Part shown: piece by piece, positions 48,310 to 61,679 of the stretch
Layout of the letters: each line of letters opens with the position of its first letter
Position numbering within the stretch: the stretch's first letter is position 1
Source: Eulemur rufifrons
Taxonomy: Eukaryota; Chordata; Mammalia; Primates; Lemuridae
NCBI RefSeq assembly: GCF_041146395.1
Contig: NC_090989.1
Location: forward strand, 222,860,843 to 222,924,842
DNA: 64,000 nt
Reading direction: 5' to 3'
The notes under the pieces: model-generated
Database searches by the model: none
Seen by the model: the letters and a program-made list of their open reading frames with translations, nothing else
What the model was told of the DNA's origin: nothing
Translations under genes and position numbers: made by a program

Positions 48310-49384
48310 TGTGCAAACTAAATAGAACTTATCTGTGGGCCAAATTTAACTCCAGGACCACCACTGTGATATGTCTGCTTAAGCTCTGCCCAGCAATCTT
48401 TCCTTCTCCCAGCAGTCTGCACCCTGCCATGGCAGACTCACACCAACAGTCTGACACACAACACACAGAGGCCAAAAGAAAAGTACTGAGAAAATTTGAA
48501 TTAAATATAGATAGAGATCTCATTAACTTTATAAACACACAACAGAAAGTGTTATTTTGGGGCCTTAGGAGGAATACTGCAAAGTGCACATGTGGACCAG
48601 CCAGGAGACAATGTATTCACATCCCACAGGGGATGATCTCCAATGACGAAATCTGGATTCCAGCTTGTCTTGTTTGAAATGATACTTTGGTACTGGTGAG
48701 ATGATCTATTAAAGCAGTTACCTAGAGAAGTCCATAGCAACATAAAATACTTTTGCTTAAAAGATTCAGTTTTCAAAGTAACGTTGTAGAGTTCATTGAG
48801 TCTGACATTCACACATGGAGGGCGACTGAATACTTGGCATGGGGCAAACTCCTGCTGTAACCTTTATTTCAATGCATGATTTTACTTGACTAGTTTAAAT
48901 ACAATCTCTCTTATTTCATTCTTCTTCTCAAATCGAAACTGATTTCTAAGTTGATTCTTCATGGCAGACTCAGGTTATTTATGTAAAATGTGATGTTAGT
49001 CATTGTGACAGTATAAGATTTCTGCTAAAGTAAGTGAGTTTTATTTTATTTTCTAAGTACCAGGCAGCATTCAGAGGTAGCGATGTGGCCATTAAAACTT
49101 TTTCCCCACAAAAAGAAATCATCCAATGATGAGTACTTTGACATCTAGATTTGCATACTTCAAATAGCAGTTCACCCCAGATATGTTATAGGAGTGCTAG
49201 AAATGATTAAACTTGAATTCGTAGTCTGTAGAAGGAAAGGTAATCCTAGGTAGATATCCATTAGAATAGTCAATATGTAAAGAATTAACACTATTTAGGA
49301 TATATATATTTTTATGTATTTGTAATATATATTTTTGCATATATAATGTACTTATTCGTGTGTGTATATAAACACATACTTTAT
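48310..49384. other. Unique AT-rich DNA
   Basis: The first ~65 bp ('tgtgcaaactaaatagaacttatctgtgggccaaatttaactccaggaccacc') have a hAT-terminus flavour but are too short to call. Dense AT alternation lies at about 49300-49345. No gene. Confidence 0.45.
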
Positions 49385-49560
49385 TTTTTATTTTTAATTA
49401 TTGGTACATAATAGTTATATATATCTATAGGGTACATGTGATGTTTTGATACACAGATATTTTAAAGCAGTAAGTGGTTAAATTCTGCTGGTTAATGCTT
49501 ACCTGGCATATCACATTTTATTTATTAATTATCATTTCTCCCATCAAAAATCTTATAGTC
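49385..49560 (-). mobile_element. L1 3' UTR fragment, antisense
   Basis: 'ttttttatttttaattattggtacataatagttatatatatctatagggtacatgtgatgttttgatac' matches the antisense L1MA/L1PB-type 3' UTR. Confidence 0.65.
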
Positions 49561-49773
49561 TTTCCCATATTTTGTCAAGAATTGGAGGCAGTGCTCAATT
49601 AGCATTGATCCTGAAATGCTATTTCATGAATTTATTTTTTAAAGAAAAATAATGAAAGTAAATGAAGCCTAAGTTGACCAAATAATTAAACCCGCCCTCA
49701 GAAAAAGATAAAAGCATTTAAGCACCTCAAAGATCGATCAGAATCTGCTCTTTATATAACCCTGAGCAACAGC

Positions 49774-50486
<713 letters not shown>

Positions 50487-50489
50487 GCA

Positions 50490-50590
50490 ACCTAATTAAA
50501 CTTCTGCAGGCCTCTGTTTGCTTATCTATAAAATGGGAAGGTGACTCAAAACAATTGCTAAGATTTTTTCCAAATCCAACATTAGATGAC
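50490..50590 (+). repeat. MIR SINE fragment
   Basis: 'aacctaattaaacttctgcaggcctctgtttgcttatctataaaatgggaaggtgactcaaaacaattgctaag' follows the sense MIR core. Confidence 0.6.
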
Positions 50591-51160
50591 TGGATTTCCC
50601 ATGAAACCCCTAAATTTCATGAAGATTCTGTCTGCATCTCTATTATCTCATACACTCACAAAGTCTTATCTTGAATAAAGAAAAACATCACACTGAATCA
50701 ATAATCCACAGGACAACTAGCTACCACAGATAAAGCAAAATCTATAAATAGACATCCTCCCCACTAAAAACATCCACACACTCAACATTATTATATGGCC
50801 AGTCTTACTCAAACTTTGGTCATTTAAGTTTTATGTCACATCTGAGTACCTATACTTTTATTCACATAAAACTTCTCTTTAAAAGAAATTTAAGTTGGCT
50901 CACTTTTTTTATAATTAGCCACACCCTATGCAATCATATGCTTGATTATGCTAGTTTTATGCATTTTTCCAATAATTGTTAAAGGAAATGTACAGTCCAC
51001 TAAATTAAATTAAATTAAATTTTACCAAATATCATCTAGAATTGTGTGAGACACCCTCGGTGGTCCACATAACTAAACTTTGGAAAATACCAGAGTAGCT
51101 TATGAAAATAAAGATGTAACATTGATCTAGAATATTAGATTTTGCATTTATAGGAAACTA
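50591..51160. other. 3' flank of CFAP95
   Basis: Intergenic AT-rich DNA just downstream of the minus-strand gene. A pentanucleotide repeat (TAAAT)n lies at about 51001-51022. No other feature is recognised. Confidence 0.5.
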
Positions 51161-51178
51161 CTATAGTAACACATTGCA

Positions 51179-51184
51179 TTTATT
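51179..51184 (-). terminator. CFAP95: Polyadenylation signal AATAAA
   Basis: TTTATT on the plus strand is AATAAA on the minus strand, 73 nt past the CFAP95 stop codon. This would give a short 3' UTR, with cleavage expected at about 51155-51168. Inferred from position; no transcript evidence is available. Confidence 0.65.
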
Positions 51185-51257
51185 AAGATAGAAAATCATC
51201 AATTGTTACATCCATTATTCTTTCATTAGTCAGAGAATCTGATTCCATACATTATTT

Positions 51258-51440
<183 letters not shown>

Positions 51441-51464
51441 CTATGAGGGGAAAAAAAGAAATAA
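51441..51464 (-). promoter_or_regulatory. CFAP95: Splice acceptor of the CFAP95 terminal exon
   Basis: Read on the minus strand, an uninterrupted T/C-rich tract (ttatttctttttttcccctcatag) ends in CAG-like 'TAG' at 51443-51441, immediately before the coding sequence. It is a strong polypyrimidine tract plus AG. Confidence 0.85.
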
Positions 51465-52249
51465 CATTGAGTTACTGAAATATGTAAAAAGGAGTGATCT
51501 CCAAAAGTTGATCTTTAATATATTATTCTATGATCAAATTTTAATTTTTAACAATTGATTAATTTGGTTTCTCAAATAACAAACACTTCAATGGAAAAAA
51601 TGGTTATTGCATTTATAAGTACTTCAAATACTGAAGGAGGAACCTAGTTCATGGTTGTTTTATTTATAAAACTAAAAAGTTGAGTCATTATACATGTAAA
51701 AACTTTTCTAAATCACAAATAGCATAAAGAACAATTTAAATTTTATGATCATCTAAATAAGACCAAAACAATTACAATTTAACTACCATCCCACACCTTT
51801 CTTAAATATAAGTTATGACCATTCCAAAGAATAATATCTTGGGTTATATCTTCAATAATTGCTACCAAGTCATGCCTCCCATGACAATGGTAAATGCAAA
51901 GCTCTAAGAGTTATTCCCATGAGATATTTACCCCAACACAACCCAGTATAATGTTTAAGATGTTTATCCTTAGGCCACTTCATAAAAGCTTCCTTGTAAT
52001 AAAATGAGACATTATCATTGACCATGTCCCAAAAGAAATATTGATTCTTTCAGATTATACCAGGGGTGATCGCAGATATAGAACATAAAACCTTTTAACT
52101 GATTGTCTAATTTCTGCTTTAAATTGGTTCTAATTTTAAAGCACTAGGACAATATTGAAATTAAATCACCAAAGCTATAAAACAATGAAAGAACACCAAA
52201 ATAGTTCTGATCTTAGATTGGTTTTGTTGAAAATAATTGAAATTTCAAC
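51465..52249. other. Unique intronic AT-rich DNA
   Basis: No repeat recognised. Confidence 0.45.
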
Positions 52250-52500
52250 CATAATAGTGTCCATTTATTTACTGAGTGCTTATTATGAGTTGGGCACAGT
52301 ACTTGAGTGTTTATATCTTTTAATCCATAACTGGATTTTGAGGCATGAATTATTACTCCCTCTTTACATATAAGAAAAGATGATTTGCTTATTAAAAAAA
52401 TCTCAGGAGAGAATTTAAAGAAAGCCAATAATAAGTAAGTGCCTAAGCCAGGACTATAAACTAGGTCTGCCTGACTGTAAAACCCCTTATCCCTCTAAGA
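52250..52500 (-). repeat. MIR SINE, near full length
   Basis: 'ccatttatttactgagtgcttattatgagttgggcacagtacttgagtgtttatatcttttaatccataac', 'actccctctttacatataagaaaagatga' and 'ccaggactataaactaggtctgcctgactgtaaaaccccttatcc' follow the whole reverse-strand MIR. Confidence 0.85.
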
Positions 52501-52949
52501 CTTTCACAAAACTTTTAATAATCAAGAGATGAAAAGAAATATAACCTATCATAAAGGTACATAAAAACTTTGTCACTGTTCTATATGGTTTGGGCTTTAG
52601 CTTTTGCCATTGGGGGCTATTTCTTTGGGCTTTTTGGTTTATTGGTTGGTAGCGCAGATAGAGTTCCTTTAAATGAGATTTGAGTAACGCTAACCCAAAC
52701 CATCCTCTCAGAGGGAGGCAGGATCTTCTCATTCTTAACCTTGCTGCAGTCAAACTGAATAGAGCTTCCGATGCAAAGTCTACATGTTCCTTTAGCATTT
52801 CATAGGCAGAGAGGAGGATTTATCTTTTTGAGCCAAGTGACAAGATAAAATGTAGTGTTCTAGGAAACTGACTCTGGCAGTAGAAGTACTAAAAATTAGA
52901 GGTAGGAAGGACTGGATTCTGGAACTGTGATTAGAGTTGGATCTCAATA
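52501..52949. other. Unique intronic DNA
   Basis: Contains most of a 103-codon minus-strand open frame (52487-52798). It lacks a recognisable domain and convincing splice sites and is not CFAP95-like, so it is not called. Confidence 0.45.
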
Positions 52950-53372
52950 ACTCAGATGTCATCCGTGGGGTGGATCAATAAATGTGTCTATACATACAAT
53001 GAAATATTATTTGGCAACAAAGGGAATAAAATACTGAGACATGCTACAACACAGATGAAACTTGGAAACATTATTCTAAGTAAAAGAATCTACATCAAAA
53101 GACCATATATTGTATCATTTCCTATATAATATGTCCTGACAGGCAAACCCACAGAGACAGAAAAGTAGATTAGTGGTTGCCAGGGGACAGGAAGATGGGC
53201 AGTGACTGTCAATGGGTATGGATTTTTGGGGGGAGAGTGATGAAATGTTCTGAAATTGTGGTGATGATTGTACAACCCTGTGGATATATTAAAAATCACT
53301 GAATTGTACATTTTAAAAGAGTGAATTTTATGGTATGTGGAATTGTATCTCAGTAAAGCTGTTATTTCAAAA
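52950..53372 (+). mobile_element. Ancient L1M 3' end, sense
   Basis: 'tacatacaatgaaatattatttggcaacaaagggaataaaatactgagacatgctacaacacagatgaaacttggaaac', 'agtagattagtggttgccagggg' and 'ggaattgtatctcagtaaagctgttatt' are the L1M 3' end. Confidence 0.85.
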
Positions 53373-53544
53373 AGAATGAATGCATTGGGGGAGCAATTCT
53401 TAAGTTAGAAAAACTGGTTCTGCCTATTAACAAATGTTACACTGGGTGCCTCTCATTATCAGTGCTGTACTGGTAAATCAGCTCTGAAGGAAGGAAAAAA
53501 AAAAGATTTGTAACATCTGCCAATTTCTGTGGTGTAAATACTCC

Positions 53545-54135
53545 TACTCTGGCTAACTTCAAGTTACCAGCATGATGTCGGTGAACACCGGGGAATACAT
53601 GAGCATAATTAGCTCGTGCAAACTGTGAAGAGCTGGCTCCAGCTCACCCCTGAATCCACTTCTCCCATTTCCCACGTGCAGCAGCCATGCAGTTTGAGTA
53701 CAATTGACCCCAATCCTAGGTCTAGGGGCAGTATCTAATTGGTCTAAGACAATCCGGATAGTCTCACCTCACTCTAAATGATAGTAATAGGTTCAGTGTT
53801 AGTCGTGTGACTTGAATTTGCCCCAAAATATTAAAGTCCAGGACTTTTTGCTCAATGGTTTGAATGAAAGAAGCTCTTTTTCCACCACTGGACATAAATG
53901 TAGAAGCATCTAGCCCAAGTTGCTGTTGGCAGCCCTCCTACAATCAGTCTAGCATGAAACCAACACCACAAAAGGCAGATGTGAAAGTCAGTAAGAAACA
54001 TGATGGCATTGTTATATCAATTCTTTCCTGAAATTTGACTTTTCAAAAAATATGAGCCAATAAATTGCTTTTATTGTCTGATCCAGTTTGAGCTGGGATT
54101 TGAGCATCTCACTAAAAGCATCCTAACTAATGTAC
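53545..54135 (+). repeat. Ancient L1ME-3'-end-like repeat
   Basis: The 3' part 'gacttttcaaaaaatatgagccaataaattgcttttattgtctgatccagtttgagctgggatttgagcatctcactaaaagcatcctaactaatg' matches a known 'gagccaataaattccctttttgctt' repeat end. The upstream portion is weaker. Confidence 0.5.
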
Positions 54136-54640
54136 ATCCAAATAATCTGCAATACTGGAACACTGAGGTACTTGGAAACAGAGCAAGGAAGTGGGTCATA
54201 ACCAAGGGAACAGGGCATATAGAAAAAGTAGGAGTAGAGGCAAATAGTAAGTCTGTAAGTAAGCATACTACCAGGAATCGGGAGGATGCAAACATGAAAT
54301 AGGTGAACAAAGCAGAAACAAATTCACAAAATTAAAACAAATTACCAAAAACCTGGAGGATATACCTATTATAAGAAAGCATTTCATGCCTTTCAAAGTT
54401 TAATACAAAAGGCATGAAATAGAGTAGAAAAAAGCAGGTGCACCAAGAATAACCTTAAAGGATTTCGTTATTGACTGTAGCTCAGAACCAAGGCAAAACT
54501 GAGATGATGAGACTCCTGGACAAGCAAACAGTTTGGTGTACCACTCAAACCAATAAAGGGGCTAATAATTGGAAAATTATTAGTATGCTTTCCCCTTTCA
54601 GAAAAATGCCCACAAAGAGCAAAGTAATACCAACTTTAAC
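54136..54640. other. Unique intronic DNA
   Basis: Nothing recognised. Confidence 0.45.
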
Positions 54641-54656
54641 ATACAAAATAATTTCT

Positions 54657-54996
<340 letters not shown>

Positions 54997-55012
54997 ATAC
55001 AAAATAATTTCT

Positions 55013-55859
55013 GAGCAAGACAATAGCCTTGTAGTCCAACTCACAGTTTGAGAGACTTGAGGATATCAATAATCAAATCTGGGAGACTCAGATTACAGAG
55101 TTCTCCAAATGCATAGAGAAAATATCCTTTGCCAAGAAGCCTTAGAGAAGAGTTGAAATGAAGAGAAGGGAGATAGGGAAGAGTCTATCTGGGGAATTGT
55201 AGGAAGGAAAAAATAAGGGGGATAAGGGGAAAGGAAAGCAGAAAGATGTCTTTCTCAATTTTCCCATCCCTGGGCTTGAATCAAGGAGAGTCCCTTTGAA
55301 CTGGACAGAGAGAAATGCATTAGATAAATGAGACGATGGCAAAAAGACACAGGGGGTTCTTGGCCTCCATTTCTGTTGAGAACTCTTGAAATAGATCACT
55401 CTCCAACTGCTCTCTCCTTTGCCTAGCATGGTTAGGCAGGGGAACCTCTAAGATTCATCAGTCCTGAGTCACTTTTGGTATCCTGTGGCATAGACAAGAC
55501 CCTGAAGTCGCTGCAAGTCTGCAGAGGGGGATATTATTACTAGTGGCTGCAGCTCTGAACATTGGAGCTGGGACTGAGTAAGACTCACAGAAGGCTCCAG
55601 TGGGGTCTACAGTATCTATGGGAGTGGAAATGAGGCAGCGTCATCCCAGACATGCCTTCTGGGCTCCAGTCAAGCCCAGAGACAAAGAGCAAAACACCAC
55701 TAGTTACACTGCCCACATAGTTTAGCCACTAATGTCAGCAAGGAAAAGAGTAACCTTGTGGACTAGGGATATCACCCCAGACACCAGGACAGGTGCAAAA
55801 CACCACATGTAAAACCCTGCTCTCCCCTCTGGCATCAAGATGCTAAGTCACATCCTTCT
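55013..55859. other. Unique intronic DNA
   Basis: No repeat recognised with confidence. 55490-55800 has a moderate GC content and could be diverged repeat-derived sequence. The 95-codon minus frame (55142-55429) has no domain. Confidence 0.4.
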
Positions 55860-56200
55860 CTTCATACATCTGGATGCCATCTTAGGAAGAAGCCATTTCT
55901 ACTGCTACATGACAACCACCCTGCACCGCACACTGTAGTGCACAACAGTAGGGCTTTGTTCTGCCTCCAGATTCTGTGGGTCGGGAATTTGGACAGGGTA
56001 CAACAAAGGCAGCATCTTTCTGCTCCACGATGTCTGGGGCGGCAGCTGGGAGGACTTGAAAGTTGGGGGTGAGTTGAGGGATAGGGGCTGGGAACATTTC
56101 TCATTCTGATTGGTAGTTGATGCTGGCTGTCTGCCGGAACCTCAGCTGGAGCTGTCGGCGGGAATAACTACAAGGGTTCACCCAGATTCTAGGGGAGGTA
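55860..56200. repeat. Old L1 3'-end-type repeat
   Basis: 'ccagattctgtgggtcgggaatttggacagggtacaacaaaggcag' and 'ctgctccacgatgtctggggcggcagctgggaggacttgaa' match the 'tctgtgggtcaggaatttggacagggcacagc' family. Overlapping minus frames of 71-80 codons are not genes. Confidence 0.6.
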
Positions 56201-56373
56201 ACCTAGGCCCTGCCTATCAATGCAAAAAGTGCCAAAATCACATTGTGAGAACACATGGGAGAGGAGCACAAGTAGCAGCCACTTTTGGAAAATGTAATTT
56301 TTCTCCTCTTTTCAGGGAAAAGAGTAGGGTATGTTAGGGTACTCAAGACCACCACCAGGTTTGTTGATTTTAT

Positions 56374-56398
56374 ACACACACACACACACACACATACA
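56374..56398. repeat. (CA)n microsatellite
   Basis: About 12 CA units directly abutting the left end of a Tigger-like element. Confidence 0.85.
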
Positions 56399-56549
56399 CA
56401 GATGTCCCTCAACTTACAATGCAGTTATGTCCCAATCAACCCATCTAAGTTGAAAATATTGTGAAGTTGAAATACATTTAATACCCTGATAAACACAACA
56501 TAATGTCAAAAAATTATAAGTGGAACCATTATAAGTTGGGGACTATCTG
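56399..56549. mobile_element. Tigger-type MITE
   Basis: Inverted ends CAGATGTCCCTCAACTTA and TAAGTTGGGGACTATCTG, with the internal 'ccatctaagttgaaaatattgtgaagttgaaatacattta'. A TA follows at 56550-56551, as expected for Tc1/mariner insertion. 151 bp, internally deleted. Confidence 0.8.
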
Positions 56550-56551
56550 TA

Positions 56552-57035
56552 TAATTGTACTCATGGCTATGATTTATTACAGAAAAAGAACACAAAGCAA
56601 AGAGAAAAGGTATATGGACTGACATCCAGAGGAAGCCAGGTGTAAACTTCCAAGAGATCTCTCCCAGTGGAGGCACACAAGAAGAGCATAATTCCACCAA
56701 TAATGAGTTGTGAAGTGCTGTCTACTGGGGAGTTCATTAGCGACACAGTGCCCAGGGCTTTGTGGGGGTGGTTATGTAGGCATCCTCTGCCTAGCATGTA
56801 CCAAAAATCTCAGACTCCCAGCAGGTGTTCAGCATAAGCCACATTGTTTGCAGTGTGTATCTGCAATTGTTTGCAAACAGTTTAGGCACCAGGAGCCATT
56901 CTAATCAGGGAATCCTTATCTTGAAAACCAAATTTCTGGATGTAGCCAAGGGCTAACATTATAAACAGGCTTTTAAAGAGATAGTAGTCTCAGTTTTGCT
57001 ATGTTACCTCCTTTCTGCACACAGGGGATGGAAAA
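56552..57035 (-). mobile_element. Antisense ERV LTR
   Basis: Resembles a known antisense LTR: 'ctatgatttattacagaaaaagaacacaaagcaaagagaaaagg', 'acttccaagagatctctcccagtggaggcacacaagaagagc', 'ggcatcctctgcctagcatgtacc' and 'gttcagcataagccacattg'. TTTATT near 56573 would be the minus-strand AATAAA. Confidence 0.6.
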
Positions 57036-57589
57036 GTATCTCTGAGAAAGTGAGAGTTTTCTTAAAGAAAAATTAAACACTTCCTATAGGAACTATTTAA
57101 ATTATGGAATCAAACTAAGCTTCAAAATGATTGAAGAGTTAGTGTTTTCCCACTGCTGGTGGGCTCATGAAGGCAGCCAGTTATCAGTTAGATATATTTC
57201 TTCTGCATATGTGAGTGGAAGACAGTTATATTTACAACACCCTAACATAATATTAATAGTTAAATCTTTGCTCAACATTTATTTAGTGGGGATGGGAAGA
57301 AGTGTTTAGAAATTCTGTATATAAACAGATTGGTGAATTACCAGATGTTGCTATTGGCTGGTCCACTATCTGATGCTGCACAGACACTGAGCTGTGACAA
57401 AGTTTACTTAAGGTAGGACAAGCATTGAAAACTTTTTCTGAGACCTTCAGGTAGATGAGGGTAACTAGAAGAATTTGTCTGTGATGTAGAATGGGTGGGC
57501 ATTAGTGCACAATGGCTTACGCAGCACCAGACTGAAAGAGTCATTTAACAAGAAGAACTTAGAGGACTTACATGTTTAACTGGGGATAA
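57036..57589. other. Unique intronic DNA
   Basis: No repeat or exon recognised. Confidence 0.45.
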
Positions 57590-60260
57590 AGAACCAAAGA
57601 ACCAAATGCCAAAATTGAAGCAACAATAAAAAATTTTCTAACAAACAAAAAAACATCCCGGACCACATGGTTTCACACCCAAATTTTACCAGACCTACAA
57701 AGAAGAACTGATGCCTATCCTGCAGAAATTATTCCATAACTTCAAGAAGGAAGAAATCTTCCCAACACATTTTATGAAGCCAATATTACCTTGATACCAA
57801 AGCCAGGAAAGACTCAACAAAACTACAGACCAATATTTCTTATGAATATAGATGCAAAAATTCTCAATAAAATCCTAGCAAACTGAATTCAGCTGCACAT
57901 CAAAAAAATAATCCATCACGACCAAGTGGGCTTCATCCCAGAGATGCAAGGTTAGTTCAACATACGTAAATCATAAATGTAATTCACCACATAAATAGAA
58001 GTGAAAACAAAGACCATATGATCTACTCAATAGATGCAGAAAAAGCATTTGACAAAATTCAGCACCTTTTGTGATAAGAACACTTAACAAAACAGGCATA
58101 CACAGGACTAACCTTTAAATGATAAAAGCCATATACAACACACCAACAGCCAACATCATACTGAACGGGGAAAAACTAAAAGCATTCCTGCTTAGAACTG
58201 GAACCAGACAAGGTTACCCACTATCACCACTTCTATTCAACATAGTGCTAGAAGTCCTAGCCAGAGCAATCAGATAAGAGAAGGAAATCAAGGGTATCCA
58301 AATGAGAGCAGAAGAGGTCAAACTATCGCTCTTTGCTGATGATATGATCTTACATCTAGAAAACCCCAAAGATTCTGCCAAGAGATTCCCAGAATTGATA
58401 AACAAATTCAGCAAAGTTTCAGGTTACAAAACAACATACCCAAATCAGTAGCATTCATATATGCCAATAACAGTCAAGCTAAGGACCAAATCAAAGACAA
58501 TATCTTTCACAATAGCAACAAAGAAAATAAAATACCTAGGAATATATTTAACTAAGGAGGTGAAAGACCTCTACAGGGAGAACTACAAAACACTGTGGAA
58601 GGAAATAGCAGAGGACATAAACAGATGGAAAAACATATAATGGCCATGGAATGGCAGAATCAATATTGTTAAAATGTCTATACTACTCTAAGTGATCTAT
58701 AGATTCAATGCAATCCCTGTTAAAATACCAAAATCATTTTTCATAGATCTAGAAAAATTAATTTTAAGCTTCATAGGGAACCAGAGAAGATACTGTAGAA
58801 CCAAAGCAACCTTAAGCAAAAAGAACAAATTGGGAGGCATCAATTTATCAGACTTTGGGCTATTCTACAAGGCTCTAGTAACCAAAACAGCATGGTTCTG
58901 GCACAAGAACAGAGACATAGACCAAAGAATCAGAACAGAGAACTCAGATATAAAACCATACTCATATTTCCATCTGATCTTTGACAAAGCAGACAAAAAC
59001 ATACACTGGGGAAAAGAATTCCTATTTAATAAATGGTGCTGGGAAAATTGGACAGCCACAAAAGAAGACTGAAACAGAATCTGCACCTCTCACCACTCAC
59101 AAAAGTTAACTCATGATGGATAACATACTTAAACCTAAGGCATGAAATTACAAGAATTCTAGAAGAAAATATTGGAAAAACTCTTATAGACATTGGCATA
59201 GGCAAAGAATTTAAGAAGAATAATCCAAAGGCAATCAAAGCAACAATAGAAATAAATAAATGGGACCTGATCAAATTAAAAAGCTTCTGCACAGCCAAGA
59301 AAACAATCATTACAGCAAACAGACAACCTACAGAATGGGAGTAAATATTTGCATGCCATATATCCAATAAAGGGCTGATAACGAGAATCTATAAAGAACT
59401 GATGCAAATCAGCAAGAAAAAAATCAAACAACCCCATTAAAAAGTGGGCAAAAGAGATAAACTTTTCAAAAGAAGACTAATAGCCAACAAACACATAAAA
59501 AAATACTCAACATCTCTAATCATAAGGGAAATGCAAATCAAAACCACAATGAGATATCACTTAACTCCAGTGAGAATAGCTTTTATCAAAAAGTCTAAAA
59601 AGGACAAATGCTGTCATGGATGTGGAGAGATAGGAACACTTATACATTGCTGGTAAGACTGCAAACTAGTACAACCTTTATGGAAAGTAGAATGGAGATA
59701 CCTCAAAGAACTAGAAGTAGACCTACCATTTGATCCAGCAATCCCACTACTAGGTATTTACCCAAAGGAAAAAAGACATTCTATAAAAAAGATACCTGCA
59801 CTCAAATGTTTATAGCAGCACAATTCACAATTGCAAAGATGTAGAAACAGCCCAAGTGCCCATCAATACATGAGTGAATTAATAAAATGCGGTGTATGTA
59901 TACCATGGAGTACTAATGAACTAATAATACCTCTTGTATTAACCTGGATGAAACTGAAAACCATTCTTCTAAGTGAAGTATCACAAGAATTGAAAAAAAA
60001 AACACCACATGTACTCACCATTAAATTGGAACTAATCTATCAACATTTATGTCCACATAAGGAAATAACATTCTTTGGAAATCAAGCAGGTGGGAGGCAG
60101 GAGAAGGGAATGGGTAAGTTCAGACCTAACAGGTACAATGCACACATCTGGGTGATGGGCACACCTATAACCTTGACTCAAATGGTACAAAAGCAATTTA
60201 TGTAACCAAAGTTTGTACCCCTGTAATATTCTGAAATAAAAAAAAATAAAAATAAAATAC
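57590..60260 (+). mobile_element. 5'-truncated L1, sense, most of ORF2 plus 3' UTR
   Basis: About 2.7 kb. ORF2 reverse-transcriptase blocks are recognisable: 'aaattttaccagacctacaaag' upstream, then the catalytic FADD motif encoded at 58332-58343, in frame with the 126-codon frame at 58692-59072. C-terminal blocks and a 3' UTR ending in 'ctgaaataaaaaaaaataaaaataaaa' follow. Many stops and frameshifts make it non-functional. It is antisense to CFAP95. Confidence 0.93.
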
Positions 60261-60345
60261 CTATGTGTCATTATATATAGTTCAAAAATAACAATATTCT
60301 AATTAGTTATGATTTCAATTGAAAATAAAATAATTTAGTAACTTT

Positions 60346-60375
60346 TATAAAAAAAAAAAAAAAAGAAGAAGAAGA
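60346..60375. repeat. Poly(A)-(GAA)n tract
   Basis: About 15 A residues followed by (AAG)n. Confidence 0.8.
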
Positions 60376-60424
60376 ACAACCAAAGATGATTCATAGCTTC
60401 AAACCTGGATGGCTGGGAGAGTCA

Positions 60425-61240
60425 TAATAACACTAACAAGAATAAGAAAGACATGGGGATGGGGGAGGACTTGTTTTGGGGGAAAATGATGAGTCACATT
60501 TTAGACATTTTAAATTCGAGATGACATCAGTACAAAATGTTTCTTTGGAAAGTGGTGCTGTGGGACAGATGGCCTGGAGAGAAGTCAGTGCCCTATGCGC
60601 AGCAGTGATCATCGGCAGGGAAAAAATAGTTATAAAGAACATTTTTGGCCCCAGGGATGATATTTGAATATAGACTGTGGATTACACAATTGTACTGTAT
60701 CCATTCTCCTGATATTGGAAAACTATACCATAGCTATATGTCCTTGTTCTTAGAAAATACACATCGAACTATGTAGGGGGAAATAGGCATGGTGTCTTTA
60801 GCCTATTTTCATGTGGAAAACAACTGGTGACTCTGTGGAAAGATTACATGGGAACTCCTTGTACAATTCTTGAAAGTTTCCTATAAGTTTGAAATTATAT
60901 AACAATAAAGTTTATTCCCAAAAGATGGTTGGTGCAGAGCCATGGGAGTGGATGAGTTCTCTGAGGTTGCATGAAATTAGAGGAGCAGGGGCCTGGGCCC
61001 CAAATGTTGGGGATTCCCATGGTTGGGTCCATAAAGAAGCCATGGAGGACAAAGGAAAGGGAAAGAGAAAGGGTTGCAATGTCATAGATTCTGAAGCAGG
61101 AGGGAGGTTGAAGAATGCAACCTCCAAGTGGTAGCCAACAATTGTTAACTTCCAAAGAAGCATGGTGGAGAGCAAGACTTGACAAAACACAACAGTATTA
61201 ATCAATCTCTAGTCATCTTTGAGTGTTCTGTTTCTGTGAA
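60425..61240 (-). repeat. L2 LINE fragment, antisense, interrupted
   Basis: 'gatgagtcacattttagacattttaaattcgagatgacatcagtac' and 'gccatgggagtggatgagttctctgagg' with 'gaagccatggaggacaaaggaaagg' follow the antisense 5' part of L2. An L1M 3' end (60655-60918) lies between the two halves. Confidence 0.6.
60655..60918 (+). mobile_element. Ancient L1M 3' end nested in L2
   Basis: 'aaataggcatggtgtctttagcc', 'cttgtacaattcttgaaagtttcctataagtttgaaattatataacaataaagttt' is a typical L1MD/L1ME 3' terminus. Confidence 0.6.
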
Positions 61241-61679
61241 GGGATGAGGAAATTCAATAAAACATGCTGGTAAAAGGTGGAAAAGAGAGAGTGTCAGGGG
61301 AAGGAACACTGAAGGCAAAACAGGCCCTGCAGAAACAGGAAGCACTAAAGTTTTCAGCAGCAAAAGAATCACTACAGGGGAAAACTGGCCTTAAGAAACT
61401 GGTTAAGAAAGCTTTCTTCTTCCTTTTCTTCTCTTTCTCTTCCTTCCTCTTTTTCTTTAACAGATCATGGCAAGATAAGTTAGGATGTTAAAGGAGAGTT
61501 CTCTTGGTGAGTGGTTTCCCCAATCGACCTTCCCTCATGAAGGACAAACAGAACATGGTTGTACCACCTCCATCAGTAAAATGTGTCAACGTTTAAATGA
61601 TGGGCTCTTATATGCCCACCCACCTCCAACCCCATTGCCCCTCAGGTGCTATGTCCTTACTCTAAGCAGCATCTGCACC
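61241..61679. other. Unique intronic DNA with a strong pyrimidine tract
   Basis: A T/C-rich tract at about 61412-61459 ends in ACAG at 61460-61463. A GTGAGT occurs at 61507-61512. No known gene is recognised. Confidence 0.45.

Noticed and set aside
52487..52798. Minus-strand 103-codon frame as the penultimate CFAP95 exon
   Set aside because: The peptide does not resemble CFAP95 and there is no acceptor/donor pair of suitable quality.
58692..59072. 126-codon frame with L1 ORF2 similarity as a possible gene
   Set aside because: It is a surviving piece of ORF2 in a 5'-truncated L1 with stops and frameshifts on both sides.
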